Below are positions 1-12,200 of a stretch of DNA of 64,000 nt, one piece after another. Position numbers and translations under genes: made by a program. Each line of letters starts with the position of its first letter. The stretch's first letter is position 1. The notes below the pieces were generated by a model, which was not told where the DNA came from, did not search any database, and was given only the letters and a program-made list of their open reading frames with translations. Location: assembly GCA_026874595.1 (NCBI GenBank), contig CM049306.1, positions 26,777,519 to 26,841,518 of the forward strand, given 5' to 3'. This DNA comes from Sipunculus nudus (taxonomy: Eukaryota; Annelida; Sipuncula; Golfingiida; Sipunculidae).

Positions 1-1683
1 CGTATCGTATATAAAACCGTATATTAATGTTTGAAATAACATTGAGTATATTTGTAATTTAAACATATTGAACCGACTAATTTGCAATGTTAAGGATACG
101 TTAATTTTACGTGCCAAAACAACGTCGCAAATGTAACCACGCGCACAAAATGTATAACGTTATGTGTTACATTTAGCAAACGTCTCTATAACATTTCCTA
201 ATATGTTATACTTTCCGACTTTTAGGACGTCCAATAAAAAGTTCTCAGCATGTGTCAAATACGTTGTATATACAGCGCAGTAGAAATCTGTATTTTCACC
301 TGTTTTAGATTGTGCACCATAACGTATATATAACAGTATATCTATATTTTAAATAACTTTGTGTATATCTGAAAATTACATTCACAGACCCGACTAATTT
401 GCAATGTTTAGGATACGTACATTTTACTTGCAAAACAACGTCGCAAATGTAACCATATGCACAACATGTGAAACGTTGTGTGTAACATTTTGCAGACGTC
501 TCTTCGACATTGCCTAAAATGTTATACTTCCGGGTATTGCAGACGTTCACCATAACGTTCCCAACATGTTTCTTCACCGTTGTATACAGCGTCGTAAAAA
601 TCTGTATTTTCATCAGCATTACATTGTCCACCGTATCGTATATAAAATCGTATATTAATGTTTGAAATAACGTTGAGTATATTTGTAATTTAAACATATT
701 GAACCGACTTATTTGCAATGTTTAGGATACGTTAATTTTATCCGTGCCAAAACCACATCGCAAATGTAACCACACGCACAACATGTATAACGTTATGTGT
801 TACATTTTGCAAATGCCTCTATAACATTTCCTAATATGTTATACTTTCCGACTTTTAGGACGTCCAATAAAACGTTCTCAGCATGTGTCAAATACGTTGT
901 ATACAGCGCAGTAGAAATCTGTATTTTCACCTGTTTTAGATTGTGCACCATAACGTATAAATAACAGTATATCTATATTTTAATTAACTTTGTGTATATT
1001 TGAAAATTACATTCACAGACCCGACTAATTTGCGATGTTTAGGACACGTTAATTTTACGTGCCACAACAACGTCGCAAATGTAACCACACGCACAACATG
1101 TATAACGTTATGTGTAACATTTTGCAGACGTCTCTATAAGATTTCCTAATATGTTATACTTTCCGACTTTTAGGACGTCCAATAAAACGTTCTCATCATG
1201 TGTCAAATACGTTGTATACAGCGCAGTAAAAATCTGTATTTTCACCTGTTTTTGATTGTGCACCATAACGTATATATAACAATATATCTATATTTTAAAT
1301 AACTTTGTGTATATTTGAAAATTACATTCACAGACCCGACTAATTTGCAATGTTTAGGATACGTACATTTTACGTGCAAAACAACGTCGCAAATGTAACC
1401 ATATGCACAACATGTGAAACGTTATGTGTAACATATTGCTGACGTCTCTTCGACATTGCCTAAAATGTTATACTTCCGGGTATTGCAGACGTTCACCATA
1501 ACGTTCCCAACATGTTTCTTCACCGTTGTATACAGCGTCGTAAAAATCTGTATTTTCATCAGCTTTACATTGCGCACCGTATCGTATATAAAACCGTATA
1601 TTAATGTTTGAAATAACATTGAGTATATTTGTAAATTAAACATATTGAACCGACTAATTTGCAATGTTCACGATACGTCCATA
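1..1683. repeat. ~315-bp satellite array with A/B monomer types
   Basis: A landmark string (ACCCGACTAATTTGC or AACCGACTAATTTGC) recurs at about 71, 388, 702, 1019, 1334 and 1648, giving a period of 314-317 bp. Two monomer types can be told apart just upstream of the landmark. Type A carries CGTATATTAATG and starts near 1, 632 and 1577. Type B carries CACCATAACGTATA and starts near 316, 947 and 1263. The order is A-B-A-B-B-A. The array runs off the left edge. Minus-strand open frames here are by-products of the repeat and not genes. No transposon ends are visible. Confidence 0.9.
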
Positions 1684-2160
1684 TAATGCAACGTTTCTAA
1701 AACGTCCGTTTGCCGTTGCCAATAATATTTTACTTTAGAGTAGTTAGGACGTTAAGTATAACGTTCGAACCATGTTTGACAAATGTTTTTTAACAATATT
1801 GTAGAATAAGGAACCTGATCGAAATTCAGAACGTGCCCATTAACGTGTAAATAACGTTTGATGTACGTTACATAATAACAATACAATGCGTTTTAACCAA
1901 AGGCGTTTTGGAAGTACAGGGCAACGTTCTTTAAATGTAAATACAAGGTTATATTAAAACGTTACATGAAGTACCTTGGACGGACGTTCCTGTATTTCAA
2001 TATGACGTAAACTTGACGTTGCCTGCACGTTTCTGAATAATGTTATGACCTGTAACTTTCCACGAACGTTAGGTTTACGTACTGTGTTTGCAAATATGTC
2101 ACTAACCGCGCACTGCGTGGCACTCATCTCATAAATGCGTTGATGCATTTTATGAATTTG
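1684..2160. other. ACGT-dense sequence bordering the satellite
   Basis: This flank no longer follows the 315-bp period. By my count ACGT occurs about 17 times between 1665 and 2090, roughly ten times random expectation, many as AACGTT or ACGTTA. It may be a diverged edge of the satellite. No coding sequence is recognised. Confidence 0.5.
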
Positions 2161-2221
2161 TAGCAGCTCTACTTTATGAATATAGCACTTTGATCCCGGA
2201 ATGGCAATAAAACTCTTTCAG

Positions 2222-2222
<1 letters not shown>

Positions 2223-2271
<49 letters not shown>
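2223..2271. repeat. (TA)n microsatellite
   Basis: An uninterrupted run of TA dinucleotides of about 48 bp. Confidence 0.97.
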
Positions 2272-2275
<4 letters not shown>

Positions 2276-2778
2276 AAATTTATATGTACACTATAACTGG
2301 GACAAAGGATATTTCAATATTCGTAGGTTTATTAAAGAAAGATGCCATAACCTATACGCTTCTGAATCATCACAGAAAACACGTGAGTCAGTATGACGAG
2401 TTTAGCAGGAACTTTACTCAGAGTGTTATCACTGATCAGAAATTATCATGCTCGCATGAATAGGATCGAAGCGGAAGTACCAGTGTTCCGAGTATAAGTT
2501 CCCTTGAATAGCAAGGAAGAATCAACAGAAATTATACCCATGTATTGTATACACTTGTATTGTGAAATGTCTTGACTTAGTAGAAGTTATGTTCCACAAG
2601 GAAAAAAACTAACGCACTCATCCTTCTTTTCGGTCATGTGACCTAGATGGCGGCTTCCACTAGAGTACAGTACAGTACACTACACTACAGTACACTTCAC
2701 TACACTGTGCATGCACTTCACCACGAGTAGTACAGTTGACATGATCTTTGCCGTGGCGTTCTCCGGTAGATCCCGGCT
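2272..2778. other. Non-coding spacer with short CAGTACACT repeats
   Basis: No gene is seen. Around 2660-2730 the motifs CAGTACA and CACTACA are repeated several times in tandem with small changes. This stretch ends at the LINE fragment. Confidence 0.4.
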
Positions 2779-3655
2779 AAGTTTGGATGTCCTGAAGGGT
2801 TTATCACCATCATATGTAAGTTTCACGATTGCATGATGGCGCTGGTGAGGCTTGTTCCGACCACCCAGTTAGCAACTGTATAAAAAAAGGCTGCGTTTTA
2901 CCTCCACCACTGTTCTGTATGAGGTTAGCTGACAACTGTGCCCTGAATGCATCTTCGGAATCAGACATGCAGCCCAACATTGATCAGTTTTCCCGCTTAT
3001 GTGACATCTGTTAGCTTAACATTAGCATAAAGAAGACTGAAGTGATACACCAACCATCCTCAGGAAAGCAATATGATGAAACACTATCATGGTGCATTGA
3101 TCAAACTGAAGGTGGTGGACAAATTCACATATCTGGGCAGGACATTTTCAAAGAAAGTAAACATAGATGATGAGGTCAACAGCAGAGTAGCAAAGCCAAC
3201 GTCGCTTTGGGTAGACTCCGCTCCAACGTCTTAGAGCAAAGAGGCATCCATTTTGAAACCAAAATCAAGGTCTACAAGGCAGTTGTCATATCAATGCCTT
3301 CCTGTTTGGTTGCGAGACGTAGAGTGTCTATGACAGACATGCCAAACAACTGAACCACATTCACCAGACGTGCCTCCATCGACTGATGAAAATTAGATGG
3401 CAAGATAAAGTTCCAGACTCTGAGGTTCTCACACATGCTAACCTCCCACCAATCTATAGCATCTTGCTCCAATTCCAAGTTCGCTGGACAGGTCATGTGT
3501 GCCGCATGACAGATACAGGACTCCTAAACAACTTTTGTATGGAGACCTGGTATCTGGTAGAAGATCTACAGGAGGTCGAAGGACAGTTTCAAAGCTCCAC
3601 TGAAAGCATCGAGGATCTCCGGATCCATACGACAGGAGGTCAGCGGAGCCACTAA
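2779..3655 (+). pseudogene. Decayed LINE reverse-transcriptase fragment (C-terminal half)
   Basis: Pieces in several frames match the second half of a non-LTR retrotransposon reverse transcriptase. They occur in the expected order: a KFGCP-like stretch at 2779, NCIKKGCVLPPPLF near 2870 (the VKQGCVL motif), DNCALNASSE near 2930 (where the catalytic DD motif region would be degraded), a KKTEVIHQPS stretch near 3030, and after 3370 the C-terminal region with KIRWQDKVPDSEVL and RWTGHVCRM. Frameshifts and stops break it throughout. The 5' half is missing, as is usual for LINE copies. I recognise the protein type with confidence but not the exact clade. Confidence 0.8.
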
Positions 3656-3659
3656 AAGG

Positions 3660-4028
3660 ACAGTCTTCTACACTTCCTTCCTTGTTCCCTCGCCCTTTTG
3701 CTTTCAAGCTTACTTTCTTTTCTCTTTCTTTCATTCTTTCTTCCTTTCTCGCTTTTCTTTGCTCTTTCTTTTCTCTTTACTTTTATTTCTCTCTTTCCTC
3801 TTCTTCTAAATTCATGTTCTCTTTCTTCCTTTTTTCTGAGTCTGTTTCTTTGTCTTTCTGTTCGCTCGCTCTTTCATTTCTCTTTAATTCGCTCATTCCC
3901 ACTTGTATTCCTTCCTTCATCCCCCCCCCGCCACCCCTTCGTCTTTCTTTCTTTCGTCTTTCATTCTTTCACTCGCCCTTTTTTCTTTCGTGGCTTTTTG
4001 TCTTCAAACGCTTTCCTTTCTTTCTTAA

Positions 4029-4066
<38 letters not shown>
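3660..4066. repeat. Polypyrimidine tract ending in (CT)n
   Basis: About 400 bp are almost purely C and T on the plus strand (TTTCTTTC, CTTTCTTTCTTT), ending in a clean (CT)n run at 4034-4066. The open frames of 132 and 159 aa here consist of S/F/L low-complexity peptide and are not genes. It sits directly after the LINE fragment and may be its expanded tail. Confidence 0.9.
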
Positions 4067-4069
<3 letters not shown>

Positions 4070-5687
4070 CGTGTTTATGAGCAGATCCTCTTAATCATGA
4101 ATATGGATCTGCTTTATAAGTATAAGCCACAAAGACAGCATGCAATCCAGCTCATTGTCATTGCAGTATTTATCTAACAAATAGCATTAACAAAGACTGC
4201 AGTTGGCCTTTGATCCCAAGTAAATTAATAAGGCTCTGCAAACAGTGACTTTTTCTCTGACAATATATGTGAGGTTTTACAGTATATATATACACGCATG
4301 TTGTGTCATGTTATATATTCTTCAGTTAAGGAAAACACTAACACTTGTATGCAAAAAACGGATAATAACACATGCACATTAAAAAAAGAACTTTAGAACT
4401 TCTGCCAACATACTTAAATGCTTGCTTGGTTTGTTGTGATAGGTCTCATGTAAAAAGCCCTGTTAACTCTAAACAATCAATTCTCAGATAACCACACAAC
4501 TTCTATCTTCATGAATGTATGTAAAACATCGTCCAGCCGGGATGTCGTCAAACCGGAAATCGTCCAGCTCTAATACAATCTGGCATGTCACTTTGGGAAT
4601 CTTTTACAAATTATATTGTAGTTTTAAGGATTTTGATGGATTGATTTTTAACACTTAAAAAACCCTTATTGCGTGAATACAGAGTTGGATCGCACATGTA
4701 TGTTTGGAGCAGCTCGTCAAAAGAAAGTCTGCAGCTACATACATCTTCACATTTTAAATACTGGATAAAGTATATTTTTACACGCGGTTAATATTATTCA
4801 ATTGTACCTTAATTTCGTTCTACTGAACATGCGGTACGCGCTTCAACCGGGTTTTTGTCTCGCCGGGGTACGTCTCAATTGGCAAATCCGTGAATACCTG
4901 AGGGAAGCGTCTTACAGAGCCAAGTCTGAGTGAGTATTGAAATCAGCCGTACGTCCAAACGAGATGCGTCGTACTGGTTACGTCCTATCGAGATGCGTCG
5001 TACTGGGTAGACACCATCTAAATTGGCTGGATGTAGCACAAGTGAGATTTACATGATAGATCGTGTAGATGTGTATAACTGTTTCTAACATTATGTTTAT
5101 TAATGTTGACATATGTCTATTTTTATGAACTGGTAATATTAACAGATCTGATATTACAGGATGTTTTAGAGATACAGAAAGGAGATACACCGTTATGATG
5201 TGAGTGATAGGTATAAGTTGAAATAGATGATTAATTTTCTTACACCGATAGAACAATTGTATTCTTCTCCTTTTTTTGTACTATTATTAAGATTATATTA
5301 AAATTGTATAGAAAACATTGGTGATCACTGTTGTGTATATTTCGTTATATGATGTTATTGTAAACCGATTCTTTGTTCATTAACTGGAAGTATATATATT
5401 AACATAGTTGGTCACACAGTACACAGCTTTTTCTTGTTGTTTTGTTCATCATCTAAAGTACCCACAGTTACATTGCTTTTTATCACGCAACAGGCCTTTC
5501 GTAAAAGCAGTGGTAAACGTCTATGACACTCAAATAAAACTTTCAGTTGTGTAGACACTGCACTGATAACAGATCCTTACATTTCACCAAATTAAATGAT
5601 CATATAATGACACGATTCCTAATCACTTAATGATATGATAGTGACAAAAATTAAAAAAAAAGGAGATCCAATTTTTCAAAACATTTT
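4067..5687. other. Non-genic AT-rich sequence
   Basis: No coding sequence is supported. The 17-bp string GAGATGCGTCGTACTGG occurs at 4961-4977 and again at 4990-5006, a 29-bp tandem repeat. Nearby phrases with CCGG and GTCGTC (4535-4570, 4840-4880) suggest an old short element, but no ends or target duplication are seen. Confidence 0.4.
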
Positions 5688-5837
5688 TGTTACGGAACCT
5701 AATAACAACAGATCACGTAATCGTGTTCAGCACAAATTTTGATACGGAGATAAAAAAAATCAGATTCTATAACAATATGCAGCGTTAAATGGCTAGGGGA
5801 AAGAATAAAGAAGTCAGTGATTTTTGTTATCAAATAA

Positions 5838-7305
5838 TTGTATCCGCCAAAACAAAGTTTTGCGGATACTATGTTTTTGACCGGGTTCCGCCGCCGCAAC
5901 CGCCCTGCCGCGTTCATTTCCGAAGAACTCCTCTAAGACTACTGGACGGATTTTTCCGAAACTTACACTAATTATCGGGTTACATATGAACTGGTGCCTA
6001 ACCAATTTGCGTTGATCTCTGACCTTTCCTCTCTGCCCAGCGTCCATTTGTGCGTCTGTTTCCACACATAAACCCACATATCTCGGGAACCGTTTGACCG
6101 ATCAGGAAAAACATTTTGTACCAATGTAGCCCTTGGATAGCTTTATAACATACACAAAAAATGATGGCGCCACCTGCAACCATGTTTGCACAGTGTCCAT
6201 CTGTTCATCTGCCTTGGGTTAAAATCACTCATATCTCTGCTGTGAATCGACTAATTCACCTGAAATTCGGCATGCGTATATATTCTGGATAGCTTTCTTG
6301 ATTTTATGACAGGTGGCGCCACCTACATTCACGTTCAGGCTGCAGACATCCAAGCTCATATCTCGGGAACCGTTTGACCGATTGGGCCAAATTTTGCATT
6401 TGTATAGATCTCACATAGCTCTTTATCATACGCAAAACTGGTGGCGCCACCTGCACCCATTTTTGCACAGCGTCCGTCTGTTTGTCTGCCGTGGGCTAAA
6501 ATCACTCATATCTCGGCAGTGGTTTGATATATCTGCCTAAAATTTTACGTTTTATACATCCTGGACAGCTTTCTTGATTTTATGACAGGTGGCGCCACCT
6601 ACATTCTAGCTTAAGCTGCAGACATCCAAGCTCATATCTCGGGAACCATTTGACCGATTGGGCCAAAATTTTGCATGTGTATGGATCTCACATTACTCTT
6701 TATCATACACAAACCTGGAGGGGCCACCTTCAACCATTTTTGCAAAGCGTCCGTCTGTTTGTCTGCCGTGGGCTAAAATCATCCATATCTCTGTAGTGGT
6801 TTGACATGACTGCCTAAAATTTTTGCAGGTTTATACATTCTGGACAGCTTTCTTGATTTTATGACAGGTGGCCCCACCTACATTCTAGCTTACGCTGCAG
6901 ACATCCAAGCTCATATCTCGGGAACCGTTTGACCGATTGGGCCGAAATATTACATGTGTATAGATCTCACTTAAGTCATTATCATACACTAAACTGGAGG
7001 GGACACCTGCAACCATTTTTGCACAGCCTCTGTCTGTTTGTCTGCCATGGGCTGAAAACACTCATATACATGTAGTGGTTTGACTTTTCTGCCTAAAATT
7101 TTGCATATGTATACAACTTGGACAGCTTTCTGGATTTGTGGTAGGTGGCGCAACCTACATACACATTTAGAGTGCAGACATCCATGCTAATATGCAACAC
7201 ACCTCACTCTATTTCCCCTTGCCACTCAATCCCTGCCTCACTTCACCAGTTCCACTCTGATTTTGGCGGATACACGTAGTCGCTTGTCGACTACCTGTAT
7301 TCTAG
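5838..7305. mobile_element. Helentron-associated (HINE-type) non-autonomous element
   Basis: The left end has a hairpin at 5840-5869 (GTATCCGCCAAAAC folding on GTTTTGCGGATAC). The same sequence returns inverted near the right end as TTTTGGCGGATAC at 7261-7273. It is followed by a perfect 7-bp stem with a 5-bp loop (GTAGTCG, loop CTTGT, CGACTAC, 7276-7294) and then CTAG at 7302-7305 before T. There is no target duplication. Asymmetric terminal inverted repeats, a 3' stem-loop, a CTAG-like end, internal tandem repeats and insertion next to T are the features described for Helitron2/Helentron derivatives. Because TT lies at both junctions the boundaries could shift by 1-2 bases. No Rep/helicase is encoded. 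A related left end lies at 55703. Confidence 0.75.
6000..7200. repeat. ~278-bp tandem repeat inside the HINE-type element
   Basis: TCTCGGGAAC (with AACCRTTTGACCGAT) recurs at 6081, 6361, 6637 and 6916, a period of 276-280 bp. A fifth, decayed copy begins near 7190. Each unit also contains a second, related phrase (CTCATATCTC...TGGTTTGA) about half-way along, so the unit is itself an old duplication. The palindrome GGTGGCGCCACC occurs in several units. Confidence 0.85.
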
Positions 7306-7491
7306 TTATAATTTATTCTTAGAACAATCCTACCATTACATTACATTAAATCAATACAGTTACACAGTATAACAATAAAATGTACAGTACCAGAGTGTCC
7401 GGATCCTAGGCTTCGATTTTGGATACCACCATTGTCACAGCTCAACAAGGATACTTTAACACCAATAACCCACGTAAATAGTAGTAATCCA

Positions 7492-8782
7492 CGTTTGCGT
7501 CCGTAGCATTAAACTCTGTTTTATAGTCAATAAATGAGTTTTTCCCCTTATTTACACGAAAAGAGCTTGGCTCTTGTACTATGCTATGCATAGGTTTTGA
7601 AACAAAACCAGAAGGTTTACTCTTTGGTTTATTTGCAATTTTCAAGCAGTCAGATATTAGATGACCTTCCTTTTTGCAGTAATTACAGATTTTCTTTGAA
7701 AATGACTGGTCTTTGTTGGACTCAGACACAGTGGATGTGGGCTGAGGTGTAGCAACGGACTTTTTTTAACCATCAGGATTACTAGTACTTGGTGACTGCG
7801 CCTTAAACTTCTTTTGACCATACTGATTCACATTCTTGTTTGTGAATGACTGGTTTGATTTGCTAGTAAAGGATATTTTGTGTATGAATGAATAATCATC
7901 AGCTAATTGGGCTGCAATGTCAAGTGGTTCAGGACTTTTCTCATCAAGGAATGTTTTAATATCTGCGTAATGCAGCGCTTAAATTCTTCAAGCAAAATCA
8001 ACTGGCGCAAATTGTCATAATCTTTCATTACATTTTAATAACTACACCAGCGATTAAACATCTGCTCTTTCGTCCTAGCAAAATCAAGGTCTGATTTTTG
8101 CGCTTTCCCTAATTTCTGGCGGTAAGCCTCCGGAACTAACTCATAACCTTTAAGGATTAACCGTTTAACCTGGTCATAGTCAACAGCGACTTCTACTGAC
8201 AGCTCTGTATAAATTTCTCTGGCCTTGCCAGTCAATACACTTTGTAATAGCATAGTCCAATTTTCCTTGGGCCATTTTAAATTTTCAGCAACCTTCTCAA
8301 AGTGTGAGAAATATTTATCAACCTCTTTTCATTGAAAAGGTGGGACAACTCTTATGTATTTAGTAACATCAAACCTGTGTGTTGTCGCAGCATGTAGACT
8401 ATGTTCTAGTTTAAGTCTTTCTAACTTCAATCGTTTTAACTCAATTTCTTTTCCTTTTTCTAGTCTTTCTCTTTCATTTTCTAACCTTTCATGTTCTTCC
8501 CTCTCTAACTGTTTTAATGCTAGCTCATGTTGCATTTCTAACTTTTTTTAATTCTAACTGCATAGCAAGGCTGTCATTTTTTATGTTTCCACTTCACTCT
8601 TCAATTAAACCTTTGCTAACCAGATCTTGCATGATTTTAGCAATGAAATCAGGCTTACTCAAAGCTTTTTTCACACCTAGCCCTAAGTGTTGTCCCAAAC
8701 ACAAAAAATGATCTTTTGTCAACTGTTCAATTTGATCAGGGTCTGGATCTTCAACAAATGACTCCGGTTTGAAATCGGCCAT
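7492..8782 (-). pseudogene. Retrotransposon gag remnant (coiled coil, capsid-like, CCHC knuckle)
   Basis: Reading the minus strand from 8782, the remnant starts with an acidic N-terminus (MADFKPESF) 137 bp inside the 5' LTR, a sensible gag start. A Glu/Arg/Leu-rich coiled coil follows at 8535-8390, then a phrase VTKYIRVVPPF at 8375-8330 of the kind found in Gypsy and SCAN-like gag. A capsid-like segment lies at 8253-8035 (LLQSVLTGKAREIYTEL). A CX2CX4HX4C nucleic-acid-binding knuckle (CNYCKKEGHLISDC) lies near 7680-7640. The pieces lie in different frames with stops between them, so it is not functional. In an intact element the product would package RNA in virus-like particles. No pol follows. 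Confidence 0.75.
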
Positions 8783-8919
8783 GTTAAGATGTTAAAACAA
8801 TAACAAAAACCAATGAGATAAATTTTGTGAACACTGTATTGTAAAAAATGTGTCTAGGTCAATAATAGGCCTAATTATTCTCAAAACTATTAAGCATCCC
8901 GAACGAGTCCGCAAGTTTA

Positions 8920-9255
8920 TGTTACGGAACCTAATAACAACAGATCACGTAATCGTGATCAGCAAAAGTTTTGTTACGGAGATAAAAAAATCAGATTCTG
9001 TAACACTATGCAACGTCAAATGTCTGGGGGAAAGAATAAAGAATTCAGTGGTATTTTGTTATCAAATAATTATAATTTATTTTTAGAACAATCCTTACAT
9101 TACAATACACAAAATCAATACAATTACACAGTATAACTATAAAATGTACAGTACCAGAGTGTCCGGATCAAAGACTTTGATTTCTAGATACCACCACTGT
9201 CACAGCTCAACAAGAGTCCTTTAAACCAGTAACCAACGTAAATAGTAATAATCCA
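8920..9255 (-). repeat. 5' LTR of the gag-only element (undisrupted copy)
   Basis: A 336-bp copy from TGTTACGG to AATCCA matches the split LTR on the left. At about 9062-9080 it shows the pre-insertion state of the HINE-type element. Confidence 0.85.
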
Positions 9256-12200
9256 AAGGCAAACTGGAGACAGACCGTATTGAATCTGTTTTTAGTCCGT
9301 TAAATATCAGATGCCACTGCAATTATCGGTAAGGTCCCAGAACTGACGAGAAAGTAACACTCTTAGTGCTTGCTGGTATTTTCCTTTCTGCCGGCTCCAA
9401 CCACAGCCCCTAATTTATTGCTTCTCACCCGAAAATTCTAGAAATGGAAAATTCCAAAGAACAATACGCACGCACACGAACAGACCCGAAACATCTAGAA
9501 CAAAAGAACGCTGTGTCTCTACGTTTCAGGCCCCACAGGCGAGCCAGCGCCCAACAAGCGAGGTTCCCATAGCAATGAACTATGCCTGGGCTACACGAAT
9601 CAGAATGTCAACAGACAAAAGTAACACTAAAACAGACACCTGTAAACATATGTAAAGCACAGAACGCATGGGTAGACCTGGTCATGTCAAGAGAAGGAAA
9701 CCACTTATAGTCCTTAAATACTCATACATGAAAATATACAATTTTATTTGAAGCAACATGATAGTAACATTATAATCATTATCACAATGTCATCCTCCAC
9801 ATAGAAGATTTATCTATGAATATAAAGGATAAATCTCCTGCAGACATTCATGCGCTCCACGCTTTTACGCCGAAATCGAGTATTTTGCCAATGAGTCGTA
9901 TATTAAACTAATTAGGTAAAAGGAGCAAATATAGATCATGTATAGACAACATCAGTTCCAAATATAACCAACATTAAGTATTTGTCGGTTAAACATATTT
10001 TAAATTTTGCCAACTGTGGATTTATTTTGCAGTGTAATGTTTGTGACGCGGCATTTTATAATTTAAGCAAACACTATATATGCAACACGATCACTATACT
10101 GGAGGGAGGGGGGATAATCCAGTATAGGTCCGGCGGAAACATTATGAGATTGGATAGGCTCTTCAGGTAGACGTGCAAGCTGTGCAAGCCCCCCCCCCCC
10201 CCCCCCCCGACATTTTCTTCAAATTGAGGTTCAAGATTTTGCATTGATGAGCTATTAATTCCCGGCATACTTGACAATAAACACAAATGAAAGCCCCATT
10301 AATGTTGATTTCCTGATTGTTATCTGAAAGTTTATATATGAAGTTTTACTGAGAAACCGGAAATAATAGGTGCAGACTAAAACCTCAGTTTTTAGGAACT
10401 AATTTATTCTATCTATCATAAATTTATGTGGAAGGCTCTCATTTAACAGATATATGATGAACAGCACTTTAATTGTTGCTAACATATCACATTGACAAGA
10501 TACATTTTTTAGCTCTTATATTTAACATTTTGCGCATAGTAATTAATATCCATAGTATGAAGTTTTGTCATATTTAACCATGTTGTTATTTATTATTTAC
10601 CGGCAGTTCAAAATTTCCTTATTGGGTTAGTATGTTAGCTGTTATATTTTAGAAACTGTGCATTATGTGTAGATGATATATTTAGAAGCAATTTTCCAAC
10701 TTGTTTCAAGTTTAATGATGTATTGCTGCAATTACTTACACGTTATGTAATATAATGATGTAATTCTACAGTTCAAATGATAAACTATATCACCAACCCA
10801 GCTTTATAAATGTTATTTTTAAAACACCTATTGATTAATAATTAAAGTACCGGTATCACGTTTAAGGGCGACTTCTTCAATCCTAAAATAAATTGCACCA
10901 TAATCAAGACTGCTTTCTCAGACTTAACGAGCTCAAGAATTATTGAAATGTCGGTAGCTCATTTTTATAGGGTTTAAATGAGAGCATATGTTTTATTGAG
11001 AAATGGCATCCATTTTGCAAAATGTTGGGGATAGACAATTATATGAACCTTTGCATACTGAAAATGGGGGACTTGTCTCCCCTCCCCTCCTGTCTCTCAT
11101 CGAACTGCGTCCATGACATTTGTTTGGTTACGAAAAGAATATATGTACCGTATTTTGACTGTTCAAATCCTAAAGGATGCGGATATTTGAGCTAAATCTA
11201 ATTCTACTGTATTTATTGCAATGCACTGATCGCAGTATTTGGGGATTTGATCTTATACACTGTTGTGCTGAGCAGCTTCTGTAGGGAGTAAGCCAGGCTT
11301 ATCCATGTATGTGCAGCTGTCATATGGTCAGTTTATTCCACCCATGCATGCAGTGACATTTTACGGTTGTTCTCTCGGACTTAATCATTATTTCACAGGT
11401 TGACCGTTGGCGGATAAAAGAACTGACATGAAAACTGTCTAGACAAGAACTAACATCTATTTATATTTTACAATCATACAGAGCCGGCTCGCTCATGCGG
11501 ACAAGTACGCTCTTTACACAGCGTTTTACCTATAGGCCTACTACCTACATCGTAAGCGCTGTTTGTTTAAACCTCGTATCCTGAATCGCTTCACTAGAGG
11601 GGAGCACTGTATAAATTTTGGTGCAACCAGACGAGACTCTGTGCTGGAAGACAAAACGGTTTTACAGCCAAGCGAGGAATACACGGAGCTAATGTTGTTC
11701 ATTTTGTTTTGAGTGACAACTCATCGCCCCGGCAACCGTTTTTACAGGCTACAGGCTCAGAGAGAATGGCCCCACACAAGGTTTCTGGGCGGAGCCTGAT
11801 GCCTGTCGAATGTTTGTTGACTAGTATTTGGTTGGCTGCTAGATACATCAGCAGTTTTTCAGCAGACAGGCGAAAAGTGGTGTTTAAGTGCATCATAAAC
11901 GGTCAAAGCAGGCAGCTGGAAAATAAGTAGCTTCTTCAGAAGCGCAAGATTTCCTCTGCCTCGGGAGCGTACAGTGTACGGGTCAGGGCTACAACTATTA
12001 TCTAATCACAGTTGTGGATTCCGCAACAACTATTTATGATACTAACCAACCGATTATTATCTTAATATGCAAGTGACCCATGACCTTGTCTGTCACAAGG
12101 CAGATGAAAATGTTTTGAAAAATATATACCGTATTCTTATCAAATATTTTCTTTATTTTTAATTTCTGTTACAGAGATGCCTTTAGTTGATTTTAGTTAT

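Larger units (their letters stand above)
5688..7491 (-). repeat. 3' LTR of the gag-only element, split by an insertion
   Basis: The LTR consists of 5688-5837 plus 7306-7491, together 336 bp, the same length as the other LTR. The insertion point is in TCAAATAA/TTATAATTTA. The right LTR reads through the same point without a break at about 9062-9080. Confidence 0.85.
5688..9255 (-). mobile_element. Gypsy-like LTR element with gag only (TR-GAG-like), degraded
   Basis: Two 336-bp direct repeats, each starting TGTTACGG and ending AATCCA (TG...CA), bound a minus-strand internal region. The right LTR (8920-9255) is the 5' LTR and the left LTR (5688-7491, split by a 1.47-kb insertion) is the 3' LTR. 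The internal region holds a gag-like frame set with a CCHC knuckle, but no protease, reverse transcriptase, RNase H or integrase. The gag remnant runs straight into the 3' LTR with no polypurine tract, so pol was lost by internal deletion or template switching. The LTRs differ by roughly 10% in the part I compared, so this is an old insertion. The five bases outside each LTR (ATTTT and AAGGC) do not match, so the target duplication is not preserved. Confidence 0.75.

Noticed and set aside
305-1664. Minus-strand open frames of 137 and 80 aa sharing the same peptide
   Set aside because: They share sequence only because the DNA is a 315-bp satellite; the peptides are I/Y/V-rich and unlike known proteins.
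3682-4177. Plus-strand frames of 132 and 159 aa
   Set aside because: They are translations of a polypyrimidine tract (F, S and L only).
4950-5010. Two 17-bp repeats as a CRISPR array
   Set aside because: Only two copies with a 12-bp gap in a eukaryotic context; not an array.
11150-11190. GTTCAAATCC as a tRNA T-arm
   Set aside because: No acceptor stem, D-arm or anticodon arm can be folded around it.
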